Program-made: the position numbers and the translations under genes | From: Marinifilaceae bacterium | GTDB lineage: Bacteria > Bacteroidota > Bacteroidia > Bacteroidales > Marinifilaceae | Direction: 5' to 3' | Assembly: GCA_016936255.1 (NCBI GenBank) | Contig: JAFGYE010000114.1 | Location: 1 to 64,000 of the forward strand | Length of the DNA: 64,000 bases | The notes under the pieces: generated by a model | What the model saw: only the letters and a program-made list of their open reading frames with translations | What the model was told of the DNA's origin: nothing | The model's database searches: none | Part shown: positions 24,969 to 33,780 of the stretch, one piece after another | Layout: each line of letters begins with the position of its first letter | Position numbering within the stretch: the stretch's first letter is position 1

Positions 24969-27164
24969 TTATTGTAACGAGACTTCAATTCGAAAATTTG
25001 GAGAACGTTGTTCCTCAGACAAATTTCTTAAATCAGCTTTTTTCATTTCAAATGAGTTAACACCTACCAATAAGCTATTTATCAGGTAATCTGAAACCAT
25101 ATTATTTCTTTTATCATAAAGCTTCTCGAATAAAATGCTTATTTCCTGTTCTCCAATTACAGCAACACAATTGTCTTGAATTGATTGTTCCGCATTCGAC
25201 CGATCCTGATTAAAAATATAAGTTCTAAATTCCGGACTGTTATTTGCCCATTCCATTAATTGAAGATTCGGTATAATCATCTCCTCCATAGCTGCTGATT
25301 GAAAAAAACGATCTGCACATTCTCTTACGGCAAGCAGAATCTTTTCTTCACCAATATTTGTTTCCTGTGAAAATAGAAATTTTAAATCCGATTTTTTCTT
25401 CAGTATGCCTGCAATTGTTTCCAATGTATTTTTTTGTGCAATATCCAAACTATCCTGTAAAAAATGAAATGGTATTTTTTCAATACTCTCAGGATTTGCT
25501 CCAACTAAATTACCCAATAACCCAAAAGGTTTACCAGCAGTTTTCACCAAAAAATTCATGAATGTCTTCCATATAATTTTCCCTATTCTAAATTCCGGAT
25601 CTTTTGGATTTCCCGATACAGGCAAATCGAATTTAATAAGATCATCTTTATCCTTTAATAGATACAAAGCCAAACGAACAGGAGCTTTAATTGTATTTGG
25701 ATCACTGGTTTTATTCCCAAATTCAAATTCGGAAATTTTTATTTTATTCAAATTATCCAATGCAATTGCCGTCAAATCAATATTACAAGTGTAATTAAGC
25801 TCTCCCTGAGTAATTGGCCTGGCAATATAAAACTCTGTATAGGGCGAAAAACTCATTAAATCAAGCCTTTCAATCTTTCCACGTAAGTTAAATTTATAAA
25901 CGTCTTTCAAACTAAAAGATGCCAAGCCTGAAGATCTTCCTCCGCCATTCAAGTTCAATGAATAAACTACTGGTATTTTTAAACTTTCAGGATTAACTGT
26001 CCCTATATCCATCTGGATATCATTCAAATCGTAAACAAATTTTCGATTTAGTGTATGATCTGCAAATCTCACGACTCCTCTGCTAAGAGAAATTGTGTCA
26101 ATCTGATAAAACAAAACAGATGCTGCATCTTCTTTAATTAGGTTATTTTCAGAAATTGAATCAGAGACCAACATAGGCTGAAAAATTTTTTCAAAACTAC
26201 TGACCTCAGGATAGAGAGAGGCATACATCACCATAGAATCAATATCCACTGATCCTATTTTGTAATAAGCTGATCCAATATGAAGAGAATCTAAACTAAC
26301 TTTAGTCGATTTTGCTGCAATAAAAGGGTTTCCGTCTGCATCACTTACCGAAAAATCATTTAATGTCGTATTTCCTTTAATGCATACATCCATGAAATCA
26401 TTCATACTACCATCGATAACAATTTGAGTATCTAGATCTCCTTCCAATTTTGAAACAAGCATATAGTCTTTTAAATAGGCAACAAAAGGAGTAACATCAA
26501 GTGATTTTACTCCTAAATTAATAACGTATCGTTGGCTGGAATGGTCAACATCTGCATTAATATGTACATCACCAGTTTTTCCCATTGAAAAATTAACACC
26601 CATCTCTGATTTGTCATTATTCCATGCGATTAAAGGCAACTCAATATTAATATCCTTAAGATCAATATTGTTGTCTTTTTCAAAGTCAAGGTAATTGACG
26701 TGCCCGTTTTTAATTTTAATATTACGAATTTCAAACTTTACAAGCTCCTTGTCCTCTTTTGTATTAGTGCTATCAATAGCATGCAAACTATCTTCTTTTA
26801 TCAGATCATCAAAATTAAATTCTTCTAATTTTTTTATTACCGATACATTCAATCCATCTAAATAGATTTCACTCACAGCATACTCTCCAGACAATAATTT
26901 CCATGGGTTAATGTTCACATACAACTCTTCGAAAGAAACAAAATTGCTATTTCCATCCAATTCGTATAATTTAAATCCTTTTACCCGTGCCGAAACCTTG
27001 GCATAATTAAAATGGAGTTCTGAAATTTCAATTTTACGACCAATCACTTCCTCCGAATTCTTATTCACCCAATATTTAACAATTGCAGACAGCATTAAAA
27101 AGATAAAAAACAGCACAAAAACAATTGTGCATATTATTATTTTGCCTTTTGTAAGTTTCATCAT
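24969..27164 (-). CDS. DUF748 / AsmA-like envelope protein
   Basis: This 731-aa protein has one N-terminal membrane anchor (residues about 7-29, IIICTIVFVLFFIFLMLSAI) and a long periplasmic part. The repetitive beta-rich segments (for example EIRNIKIKNGHVNYLDFEK and IDTISLSRGVVRFADHTLNR) are of the AsmA/DUF748 type. Such proteins span part of the periplasm and, in the AsmA/TamB group, are linked to lipid transport or outer-membrane integrity. The conserved DUF748 end (FDLPVSGNPKDPEFRIGKIIWKTF, in part FDLPVSGNPKDPEF) is present, followed by a charged C-terminal region. It is transcribed toward padR but has its own promoter. Confidence 0.75.
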   Translation of the reverse strand: MMKLTKGKIIICTIVFVLFFIFLMLSAIVKYWVNKNSEEVIGRKIEISELHFNYAKVSARVKGFKLYELDGNSNFVSFEELYVNINPWKLLSGEYAVSEIYLDGLNVSVIKKLEEFNFDDLIKEDSLHAIDSTNTKEDKELVKFEIRNIKIKNGHVNYLDFEKDNNIDLKDINIELPLIAWNNDKSEMGVNFSMGKTGDVHINADVDHSSQRYVINLGVKSLDVTPFVAYLKDYMLVSKLEGDLDTQIVIDGSMNDFMDVCIKGNTTLNDFSVSDADGNPFIAAKSTKVSLDSLHIGSAYYKIGSVDIDSMVMYASLYPEVSSFEKIFQPMLVSDSISENNLIKEDAASVLFYQIDTISLSRGVVRFADHTLNRKFVYDLNDIQMDIGTVNPESLKIPVVYSLNLNGGGRSSGLASFSLKDVYKFNLRGKIERLDLMSFSPYTEFYIARPITQGELNYTCNIDLTAIALDNLNKIKISEFEFGNKTSDPNTIKAPVRLALYLLKDKDDLIKFDLPVSGNPKDPEFRIGKIIWKTFMNFLVKTAGKPFGLLGNLVGANPESIEKIPFHFLQDSLDIAQKNTLETIAGILKKKSDLKFLFSQETNIGEEKILLAVRECADRFFQSAAMEEMIIPNLQLMEWANNSPEFRTYIFNQDRSNAEQSIQDNCVAVIGEQEISILFEKLYDKRNNMVSDYLINSLLVGVNSFEMKKADLRNLSEEQRSPNFRIEVSLQ

Positions 27165-27186
27165 AATAATTTTAAAATTTCCAAAA

Positions 27187-27194
27187 CAAAAATA
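27187..27194 (-). promoter_or_regulatory. -7 element upstream of the DUF748 gene
   Basis: The minus strand reads TATTTTTG, a consensus match, 23 bases before the start codon. The nearest TTG is 25 bases further upstream, longer than usual. Confidence 0.4.
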
Positions 27195-27249
27195 GAAAAT
27201 ACATTTCGTGTTATTACATCAATTCCTACTTATCTGATATCGGTTAATA

Positions 27250-27281
27250 AAAAAAGGGAGGCAAAAACCTCCCTTTTTTGT
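27250..27281. terminator. Terminator of the mscS gene
   Basis: AAAAAAGGGAGG (27250-27261) and CCTCCCTTTTTT (27268-27279) form a 12-bp stem with a 6-base loop, 17 bases after the stop of the minus-strand mscS gene. A and T runs flank it on both sides. Confidence 0.85.
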
Positions 27282-27296
27282 GTCATTTTTAATTTT

Positions 27297-28118
27297 TTAA
27301 TGATTATACACGTGAATATCCCTTTGTGGAAAAGGAATTCCTACATTATTTTTGTCGAATTCCTTCTTTACCGTTTCTTGCATATAAAAGAAAACTGTCC
27401 AGTAATCAGCTGCATTTACCCATGCTCTTACGGTAAAATTAACAGAACTGTCTGCCAACTCCGAAACTGCGATAAAATGAGCCGGATCTTTAAGTACACA
27501 TTCATGATTAGCCAACAATCCGTTAAGAATCTCTTTTGCCTTATCAATATCGTCAGAATAACCAATTCCAAATTTCATATCAACTCTTCGAGTTGCTTGA
27601 GTGGAATAATTAATCATAGAACCAGTAGATAAACCTCCGTTTGGAATAATAATGGTTTTATTATCAAAAGAAAGCATTATTGTATTAAAAAGTTGAATTT
27701 CCTGAACAACTCCAGCGTACCCCTGAGCTTCCAACACATCACCAACCTTAAATGGCTTGAAAATTAAAATCATTACTCCACCTGCAAAATTCTGTAAAGT
27801 ACCTGATAAAGCCATACCAACCGCCAAACCTGCAGCTCCTAAAATTGCAATAAATGAGGTCATCTGAACACCAACCATTCCCACTACGGAAATAAACAAC
27901 ATAACTTTCAGAAGGACTCCAAATAAACTTACAATAAAAGGTTTCAAAGTAGCATCCATATCCCTCTTGTCCATCACCTTAGCAATGCCTTTTACAATTG
28001 CTTTAATAATCCATAATCCAATTACTAAAGTTACTAAAGCCAATAATAATTTCGGGGCGTACTCCATTGCCATCGTAAACAATTGATCCGATTTACCAAA
28101 TACAACATCCATATCCAT
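27297..28118 (-). CDS. mscS: Small-conductance mechanosensitive channel (MscS family)
   Basis: This 273-aa inner-membrane channel releases solutes on hypo-osmotic shock. Three membrane helices occupy about residues 15-110. The pore helix carries ILGAAGLAVGMALSGTLQNFAGGVMIL, here seen as GLAVGMALSG and LQNFAGGVMI, typical of TM3. The following beta domain has FKVGDVLEAQGYAGVVQEI and IIIPNG, then the alpha/beta C-terminal domain. Length equals E. coli MscS (286). It is a single gene between a decayed OmpA tail and its own terminator. Confidence 0.95.
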   Translation of the reverse strand: MDMDVVFGKSDQLFTMAMEYAPKLLLALVTLVIGLWIIKAIVKGIAKVMDKRDMDATLKPFIVSLFGVLLKVMLFISVVGMVGVQMTSFIAILGAAGLAVGMALSGTLQNFAGGVMILIFKPFKVGDVLEAQGYAGVVQEIQLFNTIMLSFDNKTIIIPNGGLSTGSMINYSTQATRRVDMKFGIGYSDDIDKAKEILNGLLANHECVLKDPAHFIAVSELADSSVNFTVRAWVNAADYWTVFFYMQETVKKEFDKNNVGIPFPQRDIHVYNH

Positions 28119-28138
28119 TTTCTAAATATATTAAGTGA

Positions 28139-28283
28139 TTATTTAATTCCCAATTCAAATTGTACAATTCTGTTTAAAGCTCTTCCTTCAGCTACGGCAT
28201 CTGTTATTGTAAATTTAAAACCTCCAGCCGGAATTCACTCAACCAAGATGCCTTTTCCGGTTAAAAATCTCTTGCTTGTATTG
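28139..28283 (-). pseudogene. Decayed C-terminal tail of an OmpA-family protein
   Basis: On the minus strand 28234-28139 reads through 31 codons to TAA with the core ITDAVAEGRALNRIVQFEL, the typical end of an OmpA peptidoglycan-binding domain (EGRxxNRRVEF). An in-frame TGA sits at 28235-28237. Before it the same frame reads TSKRFLTGKGILVE, which would suit the preceding helix and loop of the domain. No start or upstream domain remains, so this is a gene relic directly in front of mscS. Confidence 0.65.
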
Positions 28284-28483
28284 TTTTCATTTTTTAAGAC
28301 AATACACAAGCTTACTATAATACATTGTGTAAAACAGTTTAATTCGAATAAAATTAAATAAAATTAACAGAATATAAAATACATATTTGATCAAAACATT
28401 GCCTTTTTATTTATACTTGAGGTTAAATATTTTAATAAGATTCATATTTAAAATCCCTGCCCAAAAAATTAACTGCAAAAAAA

Positions 28484-28504
28484 AAGGAAGCTTACGCTTC
28501 CCTT
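28484..28504 (-). terminator. Terminator overlapping the helicase stop codon
   Basis: On the minus strand GGAAGC-GTAA-GCTTCC (28501-28486) is followed by TTTTTTTTT. The TAA stop of the helicase gene (28494-28492) straddles the loop and the following stem strand, so termination signal and stop codon are the same sequence. Confidence 0.75.
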
Positions 28505-30291
28505 TTTTTTCTTTCCGAATATCTCGGACTATCATTTGTTTTCCTTTTTCTATCTCTAAAAGATTCTTTTTTGTTTCCACCGCGATCGGATCCTCCACGA
28601 CTTCTATCAGAACCAGATCTGTCAGATCTCTCTCCTCTTGGTCTGCCTTTTCTATGACTATCACTACCACCACTCATTGGTCGGTCTCCTGATACTTCAA
28701 TACGGATACTTCTACCCCCCACAACAGCTCCGGCAAAACCTTTTACAATATCATTAGTAAACTCTTTTTCCACATCAAAGAAAGAGAACACACCTTTTAA
28801 ATCTACTCTACCAATATTTTTCCCTCTAACACCACATTGTTTGTGAATTAAAGTTAATAAACGAGGAACATCAATTCCATCTTTTATACCAATATTAATA
28901 AACATGCGATCTTCATTGCTATCACTACTCTCACTTGCTCTTTGAGCTCTTTTTTGAGTAGATGATTTCATATTCAAATCAGGAGTATTTTTATAATAAT
29001 CCATAAAACGGTTAAACTCCAGAGATACAAATTTCTTAATGATATCTTCTCTGCTTAATTCGCTTAATTCACCGTTAATAGCTTCAAAATATGTTTCGAT
29101 ATTATTCTCTTCAATATCTACCTCTTTAATACGATTCATAAAGTGAAGCAATTGTCTTTCGCAAACCTCTTCACCAACAGGAACCTTCACCTGAGCAAAT
29201 TCGACATTTAATTTTTTGGAAAGATCTCTTACTTTTCTCTCATCGCGAGGAGTAATTAAGGCAATTGAAATTCCTGATCTACCTGCTCTGGCCGTACGTC
29301 CACTTCTATGCGTGTAAAATTCCAACTCATCAGGTAAGTTGTAATGAATTACATGAGTAAGATCATCAACATCAATACCTCGGGCAGCAACATCAGTTGC
29401 CACTAAAAGCTGAAGAGTTTTATTTTTAAAGCTTCTCATCACTTTATCGCGTTGAACCTGCGAAAGATCACCATGCAAAGCGTCAGCTGAATATCCGTCT
29501 TTCATTAATAATTCGGCCACTTCCTGTGTTTCCTTTCGGGTACGACAAAAAATAATTCCGAATATATCCGGGTAATAATCAACTACTCTTTTCAAAACGT
29601 TATATCGATCACGATTATTCAATAAATAATACTGATGCTCAATATTTACATTCGAAGTGTTCGCTTTCCCTACTGTAACTTCAACAGGGTCTGTCATGTA
29701 GTTTTTAGCAATTCGTCGAACTTCTGCAGGCATAGTTGCTGAAAACAACCATGTTAACTTGTCTTCTGAAGTAGAAGATAGAATTACGTCAATATCCTCT
29801 TTAAATCCCATGTTAAGCATTTCATCTGCTTCATCAAGAATTAAGTATTCAATTTTAGATAGATCTACTGCTTTACGTCTAATCATATCAAGTAGACGGC
29901 CAGGAGTAGCAACAATAACATGTGCTCCTCTTCTTAATTTCCGGATTTGATCATCAATGCTGGCACCGCCATAAACGTTTACAACATTAAGATTCAAAAT
30001 ATTTTTAGAAAATAATCTTAAATCGTCTGCAATTTGGATTCCCAATTCCCTTGTAGGGGATAGAATCAAAGCTTGTGGTAGTTTTACGTCTTGTTCGATT
30101 AGTTCGAGCAAAGGTAAACCATAAGCCGCCGTTTTCCCAGTTCCAGTTTGAGCCAAACCAACAAAATCCGATCTTCCTTCCAATAGTACAGGAATTGCCT
30201 TTTCTTGGATAGGTGTTGGATTTACGAAGCCTAACTCTTTGATAGCTCCTAGGATAGCCTCAGAAAGGCCAAGATTTTCAAATGAATTCAT
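28492..30291 (-). CDS. deaD: DEAD-box ATP-dependent RNA helicase (DeaD/CsdA type)
   Basis: This 599-aa RNA helicase acts in ribosome assembly or mRNA turnover, often at low temperature. Core motifs in order: Q motif FVNPTPIQEKAIP, motif I AQTGTGKTAAYGLP, Ia PTRELGIQ, II DEAD, III SAT, V VATDVAARGID, VI HRSGRTARAG. After the two RecA domains come a helical dimerisation-like region and a DbpA-type RNA-binding domain (about 465-540, MFINIGIKDGI to RSIRIEVSGD). The Ser/Arg/Gly-rich basic tail ends KKREA. Single-gene unit with consensus -7 element CAAAGGTA/TACCTTTG at 30312-30319. Confidence 0.95.
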   Translation of the reverse strand: MNSFENLGLSEAILGAIKELGFVNPTPIQEKAIPVLLEGRSDFVGLAQTGTGKTAAYGLPLLELIEQDVKLPQALILSPTRELGIQIADDLRLFSKNILNLNVVNVYGGASIDDQIRKLRRGAHVIVATPGRLLDMIRRKAVDLSKIEYLILDEADEMLNMGFKEDIDVILSSTSEDKLTWLFSATMPAEVRRIAKNYMTDPVEVTVGKANTSNVNIEHQYYLLNNRDRYNVLKRVVDYYPDIFGIIFCRTRKETQEVAELLMKDGYSADALHGDLSQVQRDKVMRSFKNKTLQLLVATDVAARGIDVDDLTHVIHYNLPDELEFYTHRSGRTARAGRSGISIALITPRDERKVRDLSKKLNVEFAQVKVPVGEEVCERQLLHFMNRIKEVDIEENNIETYFEAINGELSELSREDIIKKFVSLEFNRFMDYYKNTPDLNMKSSTQKRAQRASESSDSNEDRMFINIGIKDGIDVPRLLTLIHKQCGVRGKNIGRVDLKGVFSFFDVEKEFTNDIVKGFAGAVVGGRSIRIEVSGDRPMSGGSDSHRKGRPRGERSDRSGSDRSRGGSDRGGNKKESFRDRKRKTNDSPRYSERKKREA

Positions 30292-30311
30292 TCTATAAAA
30301 TTTATGAGCCG

Positions 30312-30319
30312 CAAAGGTA
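30312..30319 (-). promoter_or_regulatory. -7 element of deaD
   Basis: The minus strand reads TACCTTTG, matching TAnnTTTG, 20 bases before the deaD start. No TTG lies at the expected -33 position. Confidence 0.45.
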
Positions 30320-30464
30320 CGAATTTAATAATGAACTAAGCCATCTTTTTTAGTATTATCTACAGGAGAAAATAATAGCAGGCAAACTGGAAAGGAATAA
30401 CTTGGTTTGTAGTGAAAACCAAAATCTTAAAAAAGCAGATAACTCAAAATTTTCAGCATTACTT

Positions 30465-30863
30465 TCAATTTCTTACAAGCATAAAAACCACTTCTGATTT
30501 TATTATTGAAGGAAGTTGTATTTTTCTGAGCTCTAAACTTCTTAGCCAACCTTCCATTTCGTTCTCTTTTAAGCTATAAAGAACCTCACGAAACTCATCA
30601 ATTTGGTCGTCGTTAAAATCATTCTCTTCAAAGCTCTTATATGCGTCTAATTCTTCGTCCTCGTAATAGATAATTTCCTCAGACATCCTGTTGATCAAAT
30701 CGGTTTCGCAAATCTCATGAGCGCCACAACACTCTTCTATTGGCTCTACAGAAATTTCACGATTCTCATCCCCATCATTTTTCGATTTCCAACGCTGTCC
30801 TAAATAGGTGGTTAAAAATGCAATTCCTGCAATCCCCAAAAGTGCTATCAATAAAACTTCCAT
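30465..30863 (-). CDS. Small membrane-anchored protein with a CCGxHxxC motif
   Basis: This 132-aa protein has an N-terminal membrane helix (residues 3-22, LLIALLGIAGIAFLTTYLG), then a basic turn and an acidic cytoplasmic part. Residues about 44-53 read EECCGAHEIC, with three Cys and a His close enough to bind a metal or cluster. The following segment is very rich in Asp/Glu/Tyr. The C-terminus (SLELRKIQLPSIIKSEVVFMLV) is better ordered. I recall no named function; similar small proteins occur in Bacteroidota. Its promoter at 30869-30899 predicts a leaderless mRNA. Confidence 0.7.
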   Translation of the reverse strand: MEVLLIALLGIAGIAFLTTYLGQRWKSKNDGDENREISVEPIEECCGAHEICETDLINRMSEEIIYYEDEELDAYKSFEENDFNDDQIDEFREVLYSLKENEMEGWLRSLELRKIQLPSIIKSEVVFMLVRN

Positions 30864-30868
30864 GAGTG

Positions 30869-30899
30869 CAAAGCTAAATATTCACAGTTAATTAATCAA
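30869..30899 (-). promoter_or_regulatory. Promoter predicting a leaderless transcript
   Basis: On the minus strand TTG (30899-30897), 20 bases and then TAGCTTTG (30876-30869) match the consensus fully. Only CACTC separates the -7 element from the ATG at 30863, so transcription should start at or within a base or two of the start codon. Confidence 0.75.
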
Positions 30900-30904
30900 G
30901 ATAT

Positions 30905-31507
30905 CTAGATATTCTTTTTATTTCCAAGAAATCGTACCACCATTGCCTTCCCATTGTGCAAATTGCCTTCTGAAAGATCGATTTCAACCTCCTCCAAAAG
31001 GAGGATATCAAATTCTTCAAAATCCCTTTTAATTTCTGATAAATCATAGAGTAGATCTTCATTTTGCGGTCCGCCTGATTTTCGTCCCAACTGATTTTTC
31101 GAAAAAACCTCCATTAGAACCATCCCACCCGGTTTCACTGAATCAGCAACAAAACGATGAGCCCCAGTTCTTTCCCGCGAGGACAAATGCAAATAAAGAA
31201 GAGCTGCAACATCATATTTTTGCTCAATTGAAGGATGATCTAAAATACTTTCGGTATAGATATTCACATCGACCTTTTGCTCTTCAAAAAATCTTATGGC
31301 GTTATCCACAGCTTCCTTACTGTAATCAAAAGCATCAACCTTCCATCCTATACGAGAAGCATAAGCAGCATTCCGCCCCTCTCCTTCACCTGGCAATAAT
31401 AACCTGCCGGAACTAAGAAGAGACAATTGTGCTGCGAAAAATAAGTTTGCCTTTTCGCCATAAATATATTTAGATTCGGCATAACGTTTGTCCCACATCT
31501 CCTTCAT
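30905..31507 (-). CDS. SAM-dependent methyltransferase (TehB-like)
   Basis: This 200-aa cytoplasmic class I methyltransferase starts MKEMWDKRYAESKYIYGEKAN, the usual beginning of the TehB/thiopurine-like subgroup. SAM motif I is unusual, LLLPGEGEGRNAAYAS (about residues 37-52). Motif II is WKVDAFDYSKEAVDNA, and AALLYLHLSSRERTG is motif IV/post-IV. The substrate is unknown; tellurite, halide or thiol methylation has been proposed for relatives. It is followed by the small membrane protein gene and preceded by the coiled-coil lipoprotein gene with short gaps. Confidence 0.85.
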   Translation of the reverse strand: MKEMWDKRYAESKYIYGEKANLFFAAQLSLLSSGRLLLPGEGEGRNAAYASRIGWKVDAFDYSKEAVDNAIRFFEEQKVDVNIYTESILDHPSIEQKYDVAALLYLHLSSRERTGAHRFVADSVKPGGMVLMEVFSKNQLGRKSGGPQNEDLLYDLSEIKRDFEEFDILLLEEVEIDLSEGNLHNGKAMVVRFLGNKKNI

Positions 31508-31529
31508 AAGTAGTTTATTTTAAAAAAGC

Positions 31530-32216
31530 TTATTTAGCAATTGCTTTCTCGTATTCTTTCTTATACAATTTAACTTGATTGGTCAATTTTTCAATTTCGG
31601 CTTCATTCTCACTTTTAAGCTTTCTTAACCAGCTCAGCTTTCCATCCTTCTCAACAATTTCTGCCTTTAAGGTTTCAATTTCCTTATTTTTTATTACAAT
31701 CAAATCACTGTTCTTTTGTATTTCATTTGAAAGCTTCTTCTTTTCCCAATCAGCATCTATTCCTGCCTTTTTCAAATCTTGATTCAACTTACCTGATTCT
31801 AATTTTAACTCATCAATTTGCTTTAACAAACCAGAAATCTTCACATTATTTTCTTCATTCAGATTCAGAGTAGAATTGTATTTATCCAATGTTTCCATCA
31901 AACGAACCTTAAGCTCTGTAGTGTCAGAAGCAAGTCCCATTAATTCGGTACTTAAATCATCAATTTCCGTATTTTTCATGGCATTACTCTCCGACATACT
32001 ATTCTTCATTTCATTGTACTCAGCCAAGGTTTGATCTAACTTTGAGTTTAGTTCAGTAATACACTTGCCTTTTTTTGAATTTTCATTATCAAGAGCAACA
32101 ACTTTGGCATCACTTCGACGTTTTGCATATTCTAATTCTTCATATTTTTTCTTAGAGACAACGCAGGATAAAAGAAAAAATGGAAGCATCGACAGGACAA
32201 AAAATTGTTTTTTCAT
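31530..32216 (-). CDS. Coiled-coil lipoprotein, OmpA-like N-terminus without OmpA domain
   Basis: This 228-aa lipoprotein has signal peptide 1-17 ending LLSC, lipidated Cys18, then VVSKKKYEELEYAKRRSDAK. That opening is the usual start of Bacteroidota OmpA-type lipoproteins. From about residue 25 to the end the sequence is almost wholly heptad-patterned coiled coil (Leu/Ile with Lys/Glu). No C-terminal peptidoglycan-binding domain follows; it stops at KEYEKAIAK. It could be a periplasmic spacer or scaffolding protein. A relic of an OmpA tail lies 3.3 kb downstream on the same strand. Confidence 0.75.
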   Translation of the reverse strand: MKKQFFVLSMLPFFLLSCVVSKKKYEELEYAKRRSDAKVVALDNENSKKGKCITELNSKLDQTLAEYNEMKNSMSESNAMKNTEIDDLSTELMGLASDTTELKVRLMETLDKYNSTLNLNEENNVKISGLLKQIDELKLESGKLNQDLKKAGIDADWEKKKLSNEIQKNSDLIVIKNKEIETLKAEIVEKDGKLSWLRKLKSENEAEIEKLTNQVKLYKKEYEKAIAK

Positions 32217-32534
32217 AGGATCACTATTTGTTAATTGATTTAGTGTACCAAAACCAAATTGGTCAGGTCATAATATTAGTATAAATGTAAACGAAGATAT
32301 TTCTAATTCGACAAAAATTAAACTCATATCATAAAAATTAACATTTTTTATCATGAAAACCAGCTCTTTTTCTTTTCTAAATCTATCATAAACATATCTT
32401 TGTAATAATTATCAATTCTTATTTGAATAAATAAGTGAAAATATTATCAACAATTCCTTTTGTGGCAAGAGAATTGATAGCTTTCTTGTGACTTAAATTT
32501 TTATTTATCTAAAATCAGCAAACCCATTTTACTT
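32217..32534. other. Divergent promoter region with a long-range stem
   Basis: This gene-free 318-base region separates divergent genes. TATCTTTG at 32395-32402 is a consensus -7 element for the plus-strand gene at 32535 and leaves a leader of about 125 bases. In that leader TATCAATTCT (32410-32419) and AGAATTGATA (32470-32479) are perfect 10-bp inverted arms with a 50-base interval. Nothing else stands out. Confidence 0.5.
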
Positions 32535-33752
32535 ATGCAAAAATACATTATACTTCTCATGACTCTCTTTACCCTGTCTTTTTCCACAATAGCACAGAAA
32601 GATAACAATGAAGAAAAGTTAATCCGGATTGTAGGCAAATTAACTAATGACATGAACAATGAACCAATTCCTTTTGCTAACATTGGAGTTCTCGGTTCAT
32701 ATATAGGTGCCGCATCTAACATGAATGGCGTTTTCGAACTTAAAATACCCGGCAGTTTAGCCGACAAAACCTTACAGGCTTCTGCCGTTGGTTATTCCAC
32801 ATTTTCAAATAGCGTGAGGAATTGTATACAAGAAGATACATTGCTGATAAAATTAACACCTAAAAATTATAGCATTGCCGAAGTTGAGGTAACTGCACAG
32901 TCATTAGTTCTGAAAAAAAGAATCAAAACTGCGATTGAAAGAATTCCGGAAAATTATCTGCAAACACCTTTCAATTACGATGTTTATTATCGCTCCGAAA
33001 AATTTGAAAACAGCCAATTAAATCGTCTTCGTGAAGCGGCAATTCGTATTTACGACGACAAAGGGTATCAACGTGCAGATGCCTATCAGGTATTTAAAGA
33101 GCGTGGCTATAAGTTTTTACAAGTACGAAAGAATTTTGAGACTTCATCGCTTGCCGACGGGTCGACCTATTTAGACGAATTATTGGAAATGGACATTGTA
33201 CGTGGCCGAGGAAATATACTAAACGGCAATCATTTAGATTTTTACGATTTAAATCTCGAACAAATTACGGAATACGAAAATGACTCAATCTGGGTGATCG
33301 CTTACAAGAGCAAACGGCCAATACTTAGCAATACTGGTGATTACTATGCCAAAGAATATTCGGGTAAAATTTACATTAAAATAAAGGACTTCGCTGTAAT
33401 TAAAAATGAAACTCATGTTGTTGCCAGCAATTACTCGCCACAGGGGAGAAACTTTTACGTTAATGAAGAACGACAAAATTGGAAACCTCTGCGTATAGAA
33501 TATGATTTTAGTGTTACCTACAAGAAACATTTGGATAGATATTACTTAAGCTATGTGAATTACAAACGTCATCACAAAGTGGAAGACAAAAAATCTAAAA
33601 AAACTACAACAATAGATATCAACACTGAGATGCTGATAACCCAAATTAATACCGATAAACCAGAAATAATAGAGAAAAGAGCCTATTATGAGAATATGCC
33701 TTACGATAAAAGATTCTGGGAAAGTTACAACATCATTTTTGATGGGAAATAA
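32535..33752 (+). CDS. Carboxypeptidase-regulatory-like (CarboxypepD_reg) surface protein
   Basis: This 405-aa secreted protein has signal peptide 1-20 (ending STIA-Q). A beta-sandwich CarboxypepD_reg-like domain at about 29-108 has the family hallmarks GKLTNDMNNEPIPFANIGV, GAASNMNGVFELKIPG and LQASAVGYST. The remaining 290 residues resemble the N-terminal part of DUF5686-type proteins (AIERIPENYLQTPFNYDVYYRSE) with strand-rich sequence. It does not continue into a TonB-dependent barrel, so it is a stand-alone periplasmic or outer-membrane-associated protein. Function is unknown. Confidence 0.75.
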   Translation: MQKYIILLMTLFTLSFSTIAQKDNNEEKLIRIVGKLTNDMNNEPIPFANIGVLGSYIGAASNMNGVFELKIPGSLADKTLQASAVGYSTFSNSVRNCIQEDTLLIKLTPKNYSIAEVEVTAQSLVLKKRIKTAIERIPENYLQTPFNYDVYYRSEKFENSQLNRLREAAIRIYDDKGYQRADAYQVFKERGYKFLQVRKNFETSSLADGSTYLDELLEMDIVRGRGNILNGNHLDFYDLNLEQITEYENDSIWVIAYKSKRPILSNTGDYYAKEYSGKIYIKIKDFAVIKNETHVVASNYSPQGRNFYVNEERQNWKPLRIEYDFSVTYKKHLDRYYLSYVNYKRHHKVEDKKSKKTTTIDINTEMLITQINTDKPEIIEKRAYYENMPYDKRFWESYNIIFDGK

Positions 33753-33780
33753 AAAAGAGGCTTAGGCCTCTTTCTTTTTT
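33751..33780. terminator. Bidirectional terminator between convergent genes
   Basis: AAAGAGGC-TTAG-GCCTCTTT (33754-33773), flanked by A6 and T6 runs, lies between the stop at 33752 and the minus-strand stop at 33780. Confidence 0.8.

Noticed and set aside
28492-28692. Overlapping small ORFs antisense to the helicase tail
   Set aside because: They mirror the low-complexity Ser/Arg/Gly codons of the helicase C-terminus and have no other support.
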